Shown: piece after piece, positions 1 to 5,493 of the stretch | Layout of the letters: each line of letters starts with the position of its first letter | Position numbering within the stretch: the stretch's first letter is position 1 | Assembly: GCA_029862935.1 (NCBI GenBank) | Contig: JAOTWK010000240.1 | Span: forward strand, 1 to 5,864 | Source of the DNA: Gemmatimonadota bacterium | GTDB lineage: Bacteria; Gemmatimonadota; Gemmatimonadetes; Gemmatimonadales; GWC2-71-9 | Reading direction: 5' to 3' | Length of the DNA stretch: 5,864 bases | The notes under the pieces: generated by a model | Database searches by the model: none | Told to the model about the DNA's origin: nothing | What the model saw: only the letters and a program-made list of their open reading frames with translations | Made by a program: the position numbers and the translations under genes

Positions 1-8
1 TGGGGTCA

Positions 9-15
9 CCCTCCT
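9..15 (-). promoter_or_regulatory. Shine-Dalgarno-like sequence at the left edge
   Basis: On the minus strand AGGAGGG is followed by only eight bases before the window ends. This is a near-perfect Shine-Dalgarno at a workable distance from a start codon just outside, hinting at another gene downstream of phr in the same direction. The start codon itself cannot be seen. Confidence 0.3.
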
Positions 16-44
16 GCGACGCGCACCGGACCGGAATCGTCGCA
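15..44 (-). terminator. Possible hairpin downstream of phr
   Basis: TGCGACG (15-21) and CGTCGCA (38-44) are perfect inverted 7-base arms around a 16-base loop that itself contains the repeated unit CCGG. It lies 20 bases after the phr stop on the minus strand. There is no T-tract after it, so terminator function is uncertain; it may be an intergenic or processing hairpin. Confidence 0.35.
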
Positions 45-64
45 CGGTGTGCAGCGCGCGGCGT

Positions 65-1558
65 TCAGATCCCGTCGGAGAAGCTGCCGAAGCGCTCCAG
101 ATACGCGGAGACCGAGACCTTCCTCGCGGTGTTCTCAGACGTCATGTATCGCACCTTGCCGAACACCGGTCGCTCGGGACCCCACGGGCGGTCGTAGCGA
201 CCCAAGACCCAGAAGATGCCGCTGTAGGAATTGGGATCGCGCCCGTCGAGCGCGTAGGAGTTGTTGAGCTCGATCATGATCTCGAGTGCATCCTCAGGTG
301 ACGGCGACCACTCGAGGATCTTCTTGCCCCACAGCATCCGCAGGTAGTTGTGAATCCGTCCTTCCTCCACCAGTTGGCGCTGCGCGGCGTTCCACAACGG
401 ATCGTGCGTCGCAGCAGACTCGAACTCCTCGAGGCTGTAGACGTATTGGCGCGGATCGCGCGCATGGTCCGCGAGCGTCTGCTGCGCCCAGCCCGGAAGC
501 GTCTCGAAGCGGTCATAGCGCGGCTCGTTGGCGCACATGTTGAATCCGACCTCTCGCCACGTCACGAGCTCGTCGAGAAACGCCTCCGCATTCTCGCTCA
601 GCCCCCACCAGCCGGCACGGCGCCCCCTCGCGCCGGGGACAACGCGATCGGGTGTCCACTCTTCGACGTCGAGAACCGCATCGACAACCTGATGGGCCGC
701 GATATGACCGAAGTGGAGATACGGCGACAAGTGACTCGTGACCTCGAGGTCCGGCACGTTGCGGCGCTCCGCATAGTCCTTGAGCCGCACGTCCAGGAAC
801 CGTTGCAGCGCCTGATTGGCGGCCCGGGCACCGCCCCGCTCGCTCACCGGACCAACGCTCCGGTCAACCTCTGGCCCCCTTCCCTTGACTGGCCAGTCGG
901 TCAATTGCTGCAGCCTGGCTAGGGGCCATTTCTTGGCCACCTCGGCCGGGATCTTGGCTGACTTCCTTCCACGGAGCTGGCTCAAGGGCTCTGGATGTGG
1001 CCGGTCGTCGAAGAGGTCGGGCAGCTGCGCGTGTAGGAAGCGCCGGAACTGAAAGGCGGTCGAGAAGACCTGCTGTGTGAGTCCCAGGGGCACCAGTCCG
1101 TTTGCGTCCACGGCCTCGACGCGGACCGGCAGTCGGGAACCAGCTGCTTCAATCATCCTAGGAAGGAAAAACGCTGGGAAATCGTCAGTTACGACAATGG
1201 CGGCTGAGGCCGCCAGCTCTTCGAGCAACCCCGCCCCGTCCCCTGGACGCTCCTCAAGATACGGGAAATACGTAACTCCTTCATGTTCAAAGGCTTGTCG
1301 GTTGTCATCCATGCCGTCCATCACGAAGCGGTGACACCGGGCACTGGCCCATTGATAACCTGCTCTGAGCGGCTCCAGCACGAGCAACGGCTTGCCAAGT
1401 TGGCTGGCCCATGCGATTGCTCGGTCCAAAGAGAAATTCCAGTTGGTCCGCCTTGCAGCGATCATCCAGTACAGCACAAACTCACCGTCTTGCACCGGTG
1501 CCCGATTCAACGTACGTGCACGTGTCACATGAAGTGACAACTCTTTAATGTCTCTCAT
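65..1558 (-). CDS. phr: Class II deoxyribodipyrimidine (CPD) photolyase
   Basis: This 497-residue flavoprotein repairs UV-induced cyclobutane pyrimidine dimers in DNA using blue light, FADH- and electron transfer. Residues about 26-180 form the N-terminal alpha/beta antenna domain (it opens with FVLYWM near 27-32), and about 210-490 form the helical FAD/DNA-binding domain. Class II hallmarks are visible: LSPYLHFG (277-284), LRMLWGKKILEW (406-417), ALDGRDPNSYSG (436-447) and RPVFGKVRYM (463-472). The three Trp residues of the class II electron-transfer path in the Methanosarcina mazei enzyme (W360, W381, W388) match W389, W410 and W417 here, with identical spacing of 21 and 7 residues. All three are present, so the enzyme looks intact. 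Length is normal for the family. The ATG at 1558 is the only Met before residue 32 and leaves a normal N-terminal lead, but no Shine-Dalgarno sequence precedes it. It diverges from the SDR gene at 1705 across an AT-rich spacer. Confidence 0.96.
   Translation of the reverse strand: MRDIKELSLHVTRARTLNRAPVQDGEFVLYWMIAARRTNWNFSLDRAIAWASQLGKPLLVLEPLRAGYQWASARCHRFVMDGMDDNRQAFEHEGVTYFPYLEERPGDGAGLLEELAASAAIVVTDDFPAFFLPRMIEAAGSRLPVRVEAVDANGLVPLGLTQQVFSTAFQFRRFLHAQLPDLFDDRPHPEPLSQLRGRKSAKIPAEVAKKWPLARLQQLTDWPVKGRGPEVDRSVGPVSERGGARAANQALQRFLDVRLKDYAERRNVPDLEVTSHLSPYLHFGHIAAHQVVDAVLDVEEWTPDRVVPGARGRRAGWWGLSENAEAFLDELVTWREVGFNMCANEPRYDRFETLPGWAQQTLADHARDPRQYVYSLEEFESAATHDPLWNAAQRQLVEEGRIHNYLRMLWGKKILEWSPSPEDALEIMIELNNSYALDGRDPNSYSGIFWVLGRYDRPWGPERPVFGKVRYMTSENTARKVSVSAYLERFGSFSDGI
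1523..1539. repeat. Inverted repeat within the first codons of phr
   Basis: TGTCAC-ATGAA-GTGACA is a perfect inverted repeat with 6-base arms and a 5-base loop. It covers about codons 7-12 of phr. In a leaderless transcript it would lie roughly 20-36 bases from the 5' end and could form a small hairpin or a downstream operator. It may also be coincidence in coding sequence. Confidence 0.35.
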
Positions 1559-1565
1559 ATAACTA

Positions 1566-1571
1566 TTTATA
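1566..1571 (-). promoter_or_regulatory. Candidate -10 box of phr
   Basis: Reading the minus strand, TATAAA (five of six matches to TATAAT) ends seven bases before the phr ATG at 1558. I see no good -35 at 16-18 bases upstream, so an activator or alternative sigma factor may be needed. The predicted start point falls on or beside the ATG, again pointing to a leaderless message. Confidence 0.35.
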
Positions 1572-1590
1572 GATTTCAGTTAATGTGAAT

Positions 1591-1603
1591 ACTATGCGAT
1601 AGT
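1591..1603. repeat. Short perfect palindrome upstream of phr
   Basis: ACTAT-GCG-ATAGT is a perfect inverted repeat with 5-base arms and a 3-base centre, 32 bases upstream of the phr start codon, near the expected -35 region. It could be a regulator site for phr. At this length chance occurrence is possible. Confidence 0.4.
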
Positions 1604-1667
1604 CGATACGAATTCTGCCATTTTCGGTCTACGTCGGGCGGCCAGGATTACTCGTTTGGGTCAACAC

Positions 1668-1690
1668 TTGTCTATTCATTGTCTTAGACA
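1668..1690. repeat. Direct repeat TTGTCT at 11-base spacing, with overlapping palindrome
   Basis: TTGTCT occurs at 1668-1673 and again at 1679-1684, exactly 11 bases apart, so both copies face the same side of the helix. The second copy is also part of a perfect inverted repeat, TGTCT-T-AGACA (1680-1690). The elements overlap the candidate -35 and the spacer of the plus-strand promoter, a typical operator position for a repressor. Confidence 0.6.
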
Positions 1691-1696
1691 TAAATT
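1668..1696 (+). promoter_or_regulatory. Candidate promoter for the SDR/barrel operon
   Basis: TTGTCT (1668-1673) as -35 and TAAATT (1691-1696) as -10 are separated by 17 bases. Each matches four of six positions of the sigma-70 consensus. A transcript starting at the usual distance would begin at about 1703-1705, on or next to the ATG at 1705, giving little or no leader. This fits the absence of a Shine-Dalgarno sequence. Weak consensus matches make this tentative. Confidence 0.4.
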
Positions 1697-1704
1697 AATC
1701 AGAT

Positions 1705-3177
1705 ATGTCAGACTTACGCAAGCCAATTCTGCTTACCGGGGCCTCCGGGTATGTCGGCGGACGTCTCCTGCGGGCCCTCGAGACCCACGGTCACCGGATA
1801 CGCTGTGTCGCTCGCAAGCCCGAGTATCTCCAGGCCCGCGTAGGACCGAACACGGAGGTGGTCCATGGGGACGTCTTCGATCCCCAATCGCTGGAGCGAG
1901 CCCTCCACGGCACCGGCACGGCCTACTACCTCGTCCACTCAATGGGAGCGGGCGCCACCTTCCGCGAGGCAGACCGCCAAGCCGCCCACGCCTTCGCCTC
2001 GGCCGCACACCGTGCCGGCGTTTCCAAGCTCGTGTACCTGGGTGGACTGGGCAGCGGGCCAGGATTGTCCGAGCACCTCGAGAGCCGTCACGAGGTCGGC
2101 CACATCTTCCGCGCATCCCCGGTACCGACTATCGAATTCCGAGCGTCGATCGTCATCGGCTCGGGCAGTCTGTCGTTCGAGATGATCCGGGCTCTTGTCG
2201 AGAAGTTACCCGTGATGATCACGCCCCGCTGGGTGCGGGTCCCTGCCCAGCCGATAGCCGTCGAAGACGTGATCGGGTACCTGGTTGCCGCGTTGGACAC
2301 CGATCCCACGGGATCTCCCGTATTCGAAATTGGAGGTGCGGACCAGGTGTCGTATGGCGCCATCATGCGAGAGTATGCCCGCCAACGCGGCCTCTCCCGA
2401 CTCATGATTCCGGTGCCGCTGCTGACGCCTAAGCTCTCGAGCCTGTGGCTCGGGCTGGTAACCCCCATCTACGCGCGCATCGGCAAACAGCTCATCGACA
2501 GCCTGCGGAATCCCACGATCGTGGAGACCGACGCCGCCCGTCGCACCTTTTCCATTGAGCCTCGTGGGGTGGCAGAGGCCATCACACGGGCGCTCAGCAA
2601 CGAGGATCACTCAATCGCGGAGACACGGTGGTCGGATGCACTGTCCTCCGGCGGAGAGAAGGCGCCCTGGGGAGGCACTCGTTTCGGATCGAGGATCGTC
2701 GATTCTCGCACTATGGACGTCGGTGTGGGTCCGGCACAGGCCTTCACCCCCATCCGACGCATTGGGGGACGAGTGGGATGGTACTACGGGGATTGGCTGT
2801 GGCGTCTGCGCGGGTTCTTGGATCTGTTGGTCGGTGGGGTTGGGGTCCGCCGCGGCCGTCGTGACCCCGAACACGTCGGACCGGGGGACACCCTCGATTT
2901 TTGGCGAGTGGAAGCCGTTGAGCCGGACAGAATGCTCCGGCTGGCAGCGGAGATGAAGCTCCCCGGCCGCGCATGGCTCCAATTCGAGGTCGAACCGCGC
3001 GCGCCAGGGTCGACCATTCGGCAGACGGCGATCTTCGATCCGACTGGGCTTCTGGGCCTTGCCTACTGGTACGCCCTCTATCCGGTGCACGCGCTCGTGT
3101 TCAGGGGAATGTTGAAGCAGATTGCCCGTGCGGCGCGGCAGGTGGTCCCCGCGGTGGATCTGCCTCGAAACCGTTGA
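1705..3177 (+). CDS. YbjT-like atypical SDR (NAD(P)-binding) with C-terminal DUF2867 domain
   Basis: This 490-residue predicted oxidoreductase is co-linear over its whole length with the E. coli YbjT family as I remember it. The N-terminal Rossmann domain (about 6-300) starts with TGASGYVGG (11-19), the GxxGxxG dinucleotide loop. ARKPE (36-40) after the second strand places basic residues where NADP-binding members have them. YYLVHSMG (74-81) and PRWVRVPAQPIAVED (174-188) are family motifs. The catalytic YxxxK of classical SDRs is not seen near residues 120-130, as expected for this atypical group, so the reaction is unknown. The C-terminal DUF2867 domain (about 330-480, SRPBCC/START-like fold) carries GWYYGDWLWRLRG (358-370), a GDTLDFWRVEAVEP block (394-407) and FRGMLKQIAR (466-475). 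The start is fixed by the dinucleotide motif lying within 11 residues of it; no Shine-Dalgarno is visible. It is followed after 13 bases by the barrel gene, forming an operon. Substrate and physiological role cannot be read from the sequence. Confidence 0.93.
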   Translation: MSDLRKPILLTGASGYVGGRLLRALETHGHRIRCVARKPEYLQARVGPNTEVVHGDVFDPQSLERALHGTGTAYYLVHSMGAGATFREADRQAAHAFASAAHRAGVSKLVYLGGLGSGPGLSEHLESRHEVGHIFRASPVPTIEFRASIVIGSGSLSFEMIRALVEKLPVMITPRWVRVPAQPIAVEDVIGYLVAALDTDPTGSPVFEIGGADQVSYGAIMREYARQRGLSRLMIPVPLLTPKLSSLWLGLVTPIYARIGKQLIDSLRNPTIVETDAARRTFSIEPRGVAEAITRALSNEDHSIAETRWSDALSSGGEKAPWGGTRFGSRIVDSRTMDVGVGPAQAFTPIRRIGGRVGWYYGDWLWRLRGFLDLLVGGVGVRRGRRDPEHVGPGDTLDFWRVEAVEPDRMLRLAAEMKLPGRAWLQFEVEPRAPGSTIRQTAIFDPTGLLGLAYWYALYPVHALVFRGMLKQIARAARQVVPAVDLPRNR

Positions 3178-3181
3178 AACC

Positions 3182-3185
3182 GGAG
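3182..3185 (+). promoter_or_regulatory. Shine-Dalgarno of the beta-barrel gene
   Basis: GGAG lies five bases upstream of the ATG at 3191 and directly after the SDR stop (3175-3177). It fixes the start of the secreted protein and shows that this organism does use Shine-Dalgarno sites, in contrast to the two divergent genes upstream. Confidence 0.7.
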
Positions 3186-3190
3186 TTGCT

Positions 3191-3934
3191 ATGCATGTCA
3201 GGGTCCTGTGGCTGGTCTTCACGCTCGCCGTCGGGTTGGGTGTGATCGGCGAGGAGGCCGACGCCCAACTCATCATCGACTGGGAATCGGGTCCGACGAT
3301 GGTCAGCCGCAGCGACATCGGCGTTCCGGGAGACGTTGGAACGGTCTACTCCGCCGCCGAGGATGCTGACCTGCTGTTTGCCCAGAGGATCGGGATCGGT
3401 TCCGCCATCGGCGAACGGCACATCATCACGCTGTCCTTTGCGCCCTATGAACTCGAGACCGAAGGACAGTTCACGCAGTCGGTCGCGTTTCAAGAAACCA
3501 TCTTCCTGCCCGGTGAAACGGTCCGGTCTATCTACGAGCTCAACCTGTACCGCCTGAGCTACCACTACCAGGCTATCGCAACCGACCGACTTCACGCAGC
3601 CGTGGGCGTGGCGGCACAGCTTCGGAGCACACGCGCAGCGCTGACGGGTGCGGACGCGTCTGTGGCCAAGCGCGCCTGGGGGTTCAGGCCTTTGGTGAGC
3701 GCCCGTCTCCGATGGCGACTCTTCTCACTCGCGAGTCTCCGCGTCGACGCGGACGCGGTCCGCGGTCCTGGAGAACGCTGGGGAGATGTACTCGTTGCGG
3801 TGGAGGTGGAGCCCGCCGAACGGTTCCGCTTTCGAGCGGGCTACCGGCTGTTGGAAGGGCGCGTTGACGGCGATGAGTTCTACAACGCGGCGCTCGTGCA
3901 CCACTTCTTGGTGGGGATGACACTGACCCTTTAA
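3191..3934 (+). CDS. Secreted small outer-membrane beta-barrel protein, unknown function
   Basis: This 247-residue protein belongs to no family I can name. Residues 1-25 form a Sec signal peptide: a short basic start (MHVR), a hydrophobic core (LWLVFTLAVGLGVIG) and a likely cleavage after ADA25 before Gln26. The mature part shows amphipathic stretches of alternating hydrophobic and polar residues, such as ELNLYRLSYHYQAIA, LHAAVGVAAQLRS, FRFRAGYRLLEGR and HHFLVGMTLTL at the very C-terminus. This is the usual look of a small outer-membrane beta-barrel of about 8-10 strands. I chose the ATG at 3191 because GGAG (3182-3185) lies five bases upstream and the signal peptide begins there. An in-frame ATG at 3122 would overlap the upstream gene and put 23 arginine-rich residues before the signal sequence. 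It follows the SDR gene by 13 bases and is probably co-transcribed. It could be a porin-like or lipid-binding barrel; no function is assigned. Confidence 0.85.
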   Translation: MHVRVLWLVFTLAVGLGVIGEEADAQLIIDWESGPTMVSRSDIGVPGDVGTVYSAAEDADLLFAQRIGIGSAIGERHIITLSFAPYELETEGQFTQSVAFQETIFLPGETVRSIYELNLYRLSYHYQAIATDRLHAAVGVAAQLRSTRAALTGADASVAKRAWGFRPLVSARLRWRLFSLASLRVDADAVRGPGERWGDVLVAVEVEPAERFRFRAGYRLLEGRVDGDEFYNAALVHHFLVGMTLTL

Positions 3935-4031
3935 AGCCACCTCGACGACCCGCACCCGACGGAACCGGTGGATCTCAGGGATTCGGGGTCGGCATCTGAG
4001 CGGGCCTGGCCATTTGGCATGGACACAAGAA

Positions 4032-4066
4032 GCGCGGGCAGCGAGGTCAACCCTGGCTGCCCGCGC
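4032..4066. terminator. Hairpin between convergent barrel and hydroxylase genes
   Basis: A perfect 11-base inverted repeat, GCGCGGGCAGC (4032-4042) and GCTGCCCGCGC (4056-4066), encloses a 13-base loop. It begins 25 bases past the hydroxylase stop on the minus strand, where it is followed by the moderately T-rich TTCTTGTG. It is about 98 bases past the barrel stop on the plus strand, with no T-run there. It is best read as the terminator of the minus-strand gene and may also block plus-strand read-through. Confidence 0.7.
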
Positions 4067-4091
4067 GGGCAATGTCAGAGGTGCCGCGCAG

Positions 4092-4796
4092 CTACGTCGG
4101 CTGCTGCACGCGCTCTCGCTGCCGGTTCCACGAGCGAAACACGAGGTCCCACAGGGGCGAGCTCACACCGAAATCCCTGGTGGAGTTCTGATAGTGGTGC
4201 CGGAAGTGGTGCTTCTTCAAGAACAGCGTGAGGCGCCCGTGCAGCCTGAAATGGTGGACGGCATAATGCACCGTGTCATAGACCAGGTACCCCAACACCA
4301 ACCCCGCGAACGCTGCGGGACCGTAGATGACGCCAAACGCCAAGCGGAACAGGAAGAAGAAGATGACCGCGAGTGGCACGCTCACGCCAGGCGGCAGCAC
4401 GAGGCGGCGCGAGTCGTTCGGGAAATCGTGGTGCACACCATGGGCAACGAAGTAGATCATGTGCCGCCATCCCTTGATGGCCGGAAGCGCCGCTTCGCCG
4501 GGCGCAAGCCTGGCCAGCGCCTCGCGCACGTCGTCCTCGACGTCGGGCGGAGCGTGGAAGCCAAAGCGGTGCCCCACGTACTCGATGAGACTCCAAATCA
4601 AGGCACCCACGGCCACGAGCAGGGCTATCTGCCCGACACCCAGTCCAAGGCGGATCGACCAGTACAGCATCACCGCGATGACCGGGATGTAGATCAGGTG
4701 TGGGATCGCCGGATGGACTCTGGTAAACGCTTCCAGAAAATCGCTGCGGAACATCCGCACGGACTCATCTTTGTTCGAGACGTACTTCTTGGCCAT
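4092..4796 (-). CDS. Fatty acid 2-hydroxylase family (FA2H/Scs7-like) integral membrane di-iron enzyme
   Basis: This 234-residue membrane enzyme is of the sterol desaturase/fatty acid hydroxylase superfamily and probably adds a 2-hydroxyl to acyl chains of sphingolipids or other envelope lipids. The metal-binding histidine boxes are complete: H76-x4-H81, H119-x2-HH123, H177-x3-HH182 and HH197-x2-HH201. DFPNDSRRLVLPP (124-136) and the run FGVSSPLWDLVF (209-220) are close to FA2H/Scs7 signatures, closer than to sterol C4 or C5 enzymes. Hydrophobic segments near 33-52, 55-75, 139-158 and 160-176 give the expected four-pass topology. There is no cytochrome b5 domain, unlike yeast Scs7 and human FA2H, so electrons must come from a separate donor. 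About 37 residues separate the first two histidine boxes, including a charged loop (85-101). The ATG at 4796 gives the lead YVSNKDESVRMF, which I recall from bacterial homologues. Only a weak G-run (4805-4809) precedes it. Exact substrate is inferred. Confidence 0.93.
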   Translation of the reverse strand: MAKKYVSNKDESVRMFRSDFLEAFTRVHPAIPHLIYIPVIAVMLYWSIRLGLGVGQIALLVAVGALIWSLIEYVGHRFGFHAPPDVEDDVREALARLAPGEAALPAIKGWRHMIYFVAHGVHHDFPNDSRRLVLPPGVSVPLAVIFFFLFRLAFGVIYGPAAFAGLVLGYLVYDTVHYAVHHFRLHGRLTLFLKKHHFRHHYQNSTRDFGVSSPLWDLVFRSWNRQRERVQQPT

Positions 4797-4938
4797 TCAG
4801 ATTGCCCCCGGCCGTCGCTCTGCGAGGCCTCGTCAAACACCTCATGCTGTTTCTCGGATACGGGAAAATAATGGGCTTGGCCCAGGAAGCCAGGGCCGCT
4901 GGCATCCCGGCAGACTCCACACCATCTTTGGCAGCGCC
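4797..4938. promoter_or_regulatory. Divergent spacer between hydroxylase and zinc-ribbon genes
   Basis: These 142 bases must hold the start signals of both outward genes. The only AT-rich patch is around 4865-4872, where AATAAT (4867-4872) resembles a plus-strand -10 without a convincing -35. On the minus strand no promoter stands out; a G-run (4805-4809) eight bases before the ATG at 4796 is a poor Shine-Dalgarno. No clear repeat, RNA gene or extra coding sequence was seen. Confidence 0.4.
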
Positions 4939-5409
4939 ATGAACAGGTGTCCGTTTTGCGGGGCGGAGTCAGGTCCCGACGCCCATTTCTGCCTGGAGTG
5001 CGGTCGCGAGATGCCCGCGAGGCGGGTGTCATCTCAGAAGGCCGTTCTGCCTGACGATTTCAATGTGGCCGCATTGGATCGATTGAGAGCGGAGAAGCAG
5101 AGGCTCGCCGGCCAGCTAAACGCGATGCTCGATCTCGCGGCAGATCGCGAGCTCAGCCGCCAAGAGAAGAAGCAGTGGAAGATCCTCCGGAAAGAACATC
5201 ACCAGATTTCCCAGGATCTGGCGGAACGGTTGCAGGACCTCTCCGAACGCCAGGAACGGGATCGCCGAGAGGGTGCGCAGCGGAAGGAGGATCGGCGGAA
5301 GAAGAAGACCCCGGTCGATGTAGAGCGCCGCTCGGGACTGGAGCGGCGGAAAGGCGACCGACGCGAAAGACCCGACCGTCGAGATCCCTTCCCCGATATC
5401 GAGCCATAG
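4939..5409 (+). CDS. Small zinc-ribbon / coiled-coil protein with arginine-rich repeat tail
   Basis: This 156-residue protein of unknown function has three visible parts. The N-terminus is a zinc ribbon, C4-P-F-C7 and C18-L-E-C21, the usual CxxC-x10-CxxC knuckle pair that binds one zinc ion. Residues about 40-115 are rich in Glu, Lys, Arg, Gln and Leu with heptad-like spacing (for example LRAEKQRLAGQLNAM and SQDLAERLQDLSERQ) and should form an alpha-helical coiled coil. The tail (129-148) is a degenerate Arg-Arg repeat of the type ERRSG/ERRKG/DRRER/PDRR, strongly basic and probably disordered. The ATG at 4939 is chosen because the zinc ribbon starts three residues later. An in-frame ATG at 4771 would overlap the start of the divergent hydroxylase gene and adds unconvincing sequence. 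No Shine-Dalgarno is seen. No signal peptide or membrane segment is present, so it is cytoplasmic, perhaps nucleic-acid or protein binding (inference). A hairpin follows its stop by nine bases. Confidence 0.82.
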   Translation: MNRCPFCGAESGPDAHFCLECGREMPARRVSSQKAVLPDDFNVAALDRLRAEKQRLAGQLNAMLDLAADRELSRQEKKQWKILRKEHHQISQDLAERLQDLSERQERDRREGAQRKEDRRKKKTPVDVERRSGLERRKGDRRERPDRRDPFPDIEP

Positions 5410-5418
5410 CAACGGAAC

Positions 5419-5453
5419 CCCTCTGGGGCCCGCCAGCGCCGAGCCCCAGAGGG
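5419..5453. terminator. Hairpin between convergent zinc-ribbon and barrel genes
   Basis: A perfect 11-base inverted repeat, CCCTCTGGGGC (5419-5429) and GCCCCAGAGGG (5443-5453), encloses a 13-base loop, nine bases after the zinc-ribbon stop and 40 bases past the stop of the minus-strand partial gene. No T-run follows on either strand, so it would act as a T-less hairpin terminator or mRNA 3'-end stabiliser for both genes. Confidence 0.65.
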
Positions 5454-5493
5454 CACATGCTGACCCCTTACGCCTTCTCCCCTACCCCGTTCT

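Larger units (their letters stand above)
1559..1704. promoter_or_regulatory. Divergent control region between phr and the SDR/barrel operon
   Basis: These 146 bases separate two genes transcribed outward. The phr-proximal end (1559-1625) and the SDR-proximal end (1665-1704) are strikingly AT-rich against a GC-rich genome, while the middle (1627-1650) returns to high GC. The AT-rich ends contain the candidate -10 elements and the small repeats listed separately. No open reading frame or RNA gene is apparent inside. Shared control of photolyase and SDR is the natural reading, but it is inferred from layout. Confidence 0.75.

Noticed and set aside
350..922. Plus-strand open frame of 190 codons inside phr
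   Set aside because: Antisense shadow of a well-conserved photolyase; no family resemblance.
1656..2432. Plus-strand open frame of 258 codons overlapping the SDR gene in another frame
   Set aside because: The overlapping frame has the Rossmann motif and full-length family similarity; this one is Arg/Pro/Gly-rich and starts in the control region without a ribosome site.
3122..3190. Upstream in-frame ATG for the barrel gene
   Set aside because: Would overlap the SDR gene and place 23 basic residues before a standard signal peptide; the internal ATG at 3191 has a good Shine-Dalgarno.
2611..3318. Minus-strand open frame of 235 codons opposite the SDR and barrel genes
   Set aside because: Spans two real genes and their junction, with no motif or start signal.
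4014..4871. Long plus-strand open frame (285 codons) opposite the FA2H-like gene
   Set aside because: It is antisense to a gene with complete histidine boxes, its translation is rich in His, Arg, Gln and Glu without any recognisable domain, and it runs through the hairpin at 4032-4066. It is a high-GC shadow frame.
4771..4938. Upstream in-frame ATG for the zinc-ribbon gene
   Set aside because: Overlaps the start of the divergent hydroxylase gene, and the added residues look like intergenic translation; the zinc ribbon begins right after the ATG at 4939.
5343..5394. Purine-rich GAGCGGCGG/GACCGACG-like repeats as a possible tandem DNA repeat
   Set aside because: Explained by the ERR/DRR amino acid repeat of the encoded tail; the DNA units vary in length and sequence.
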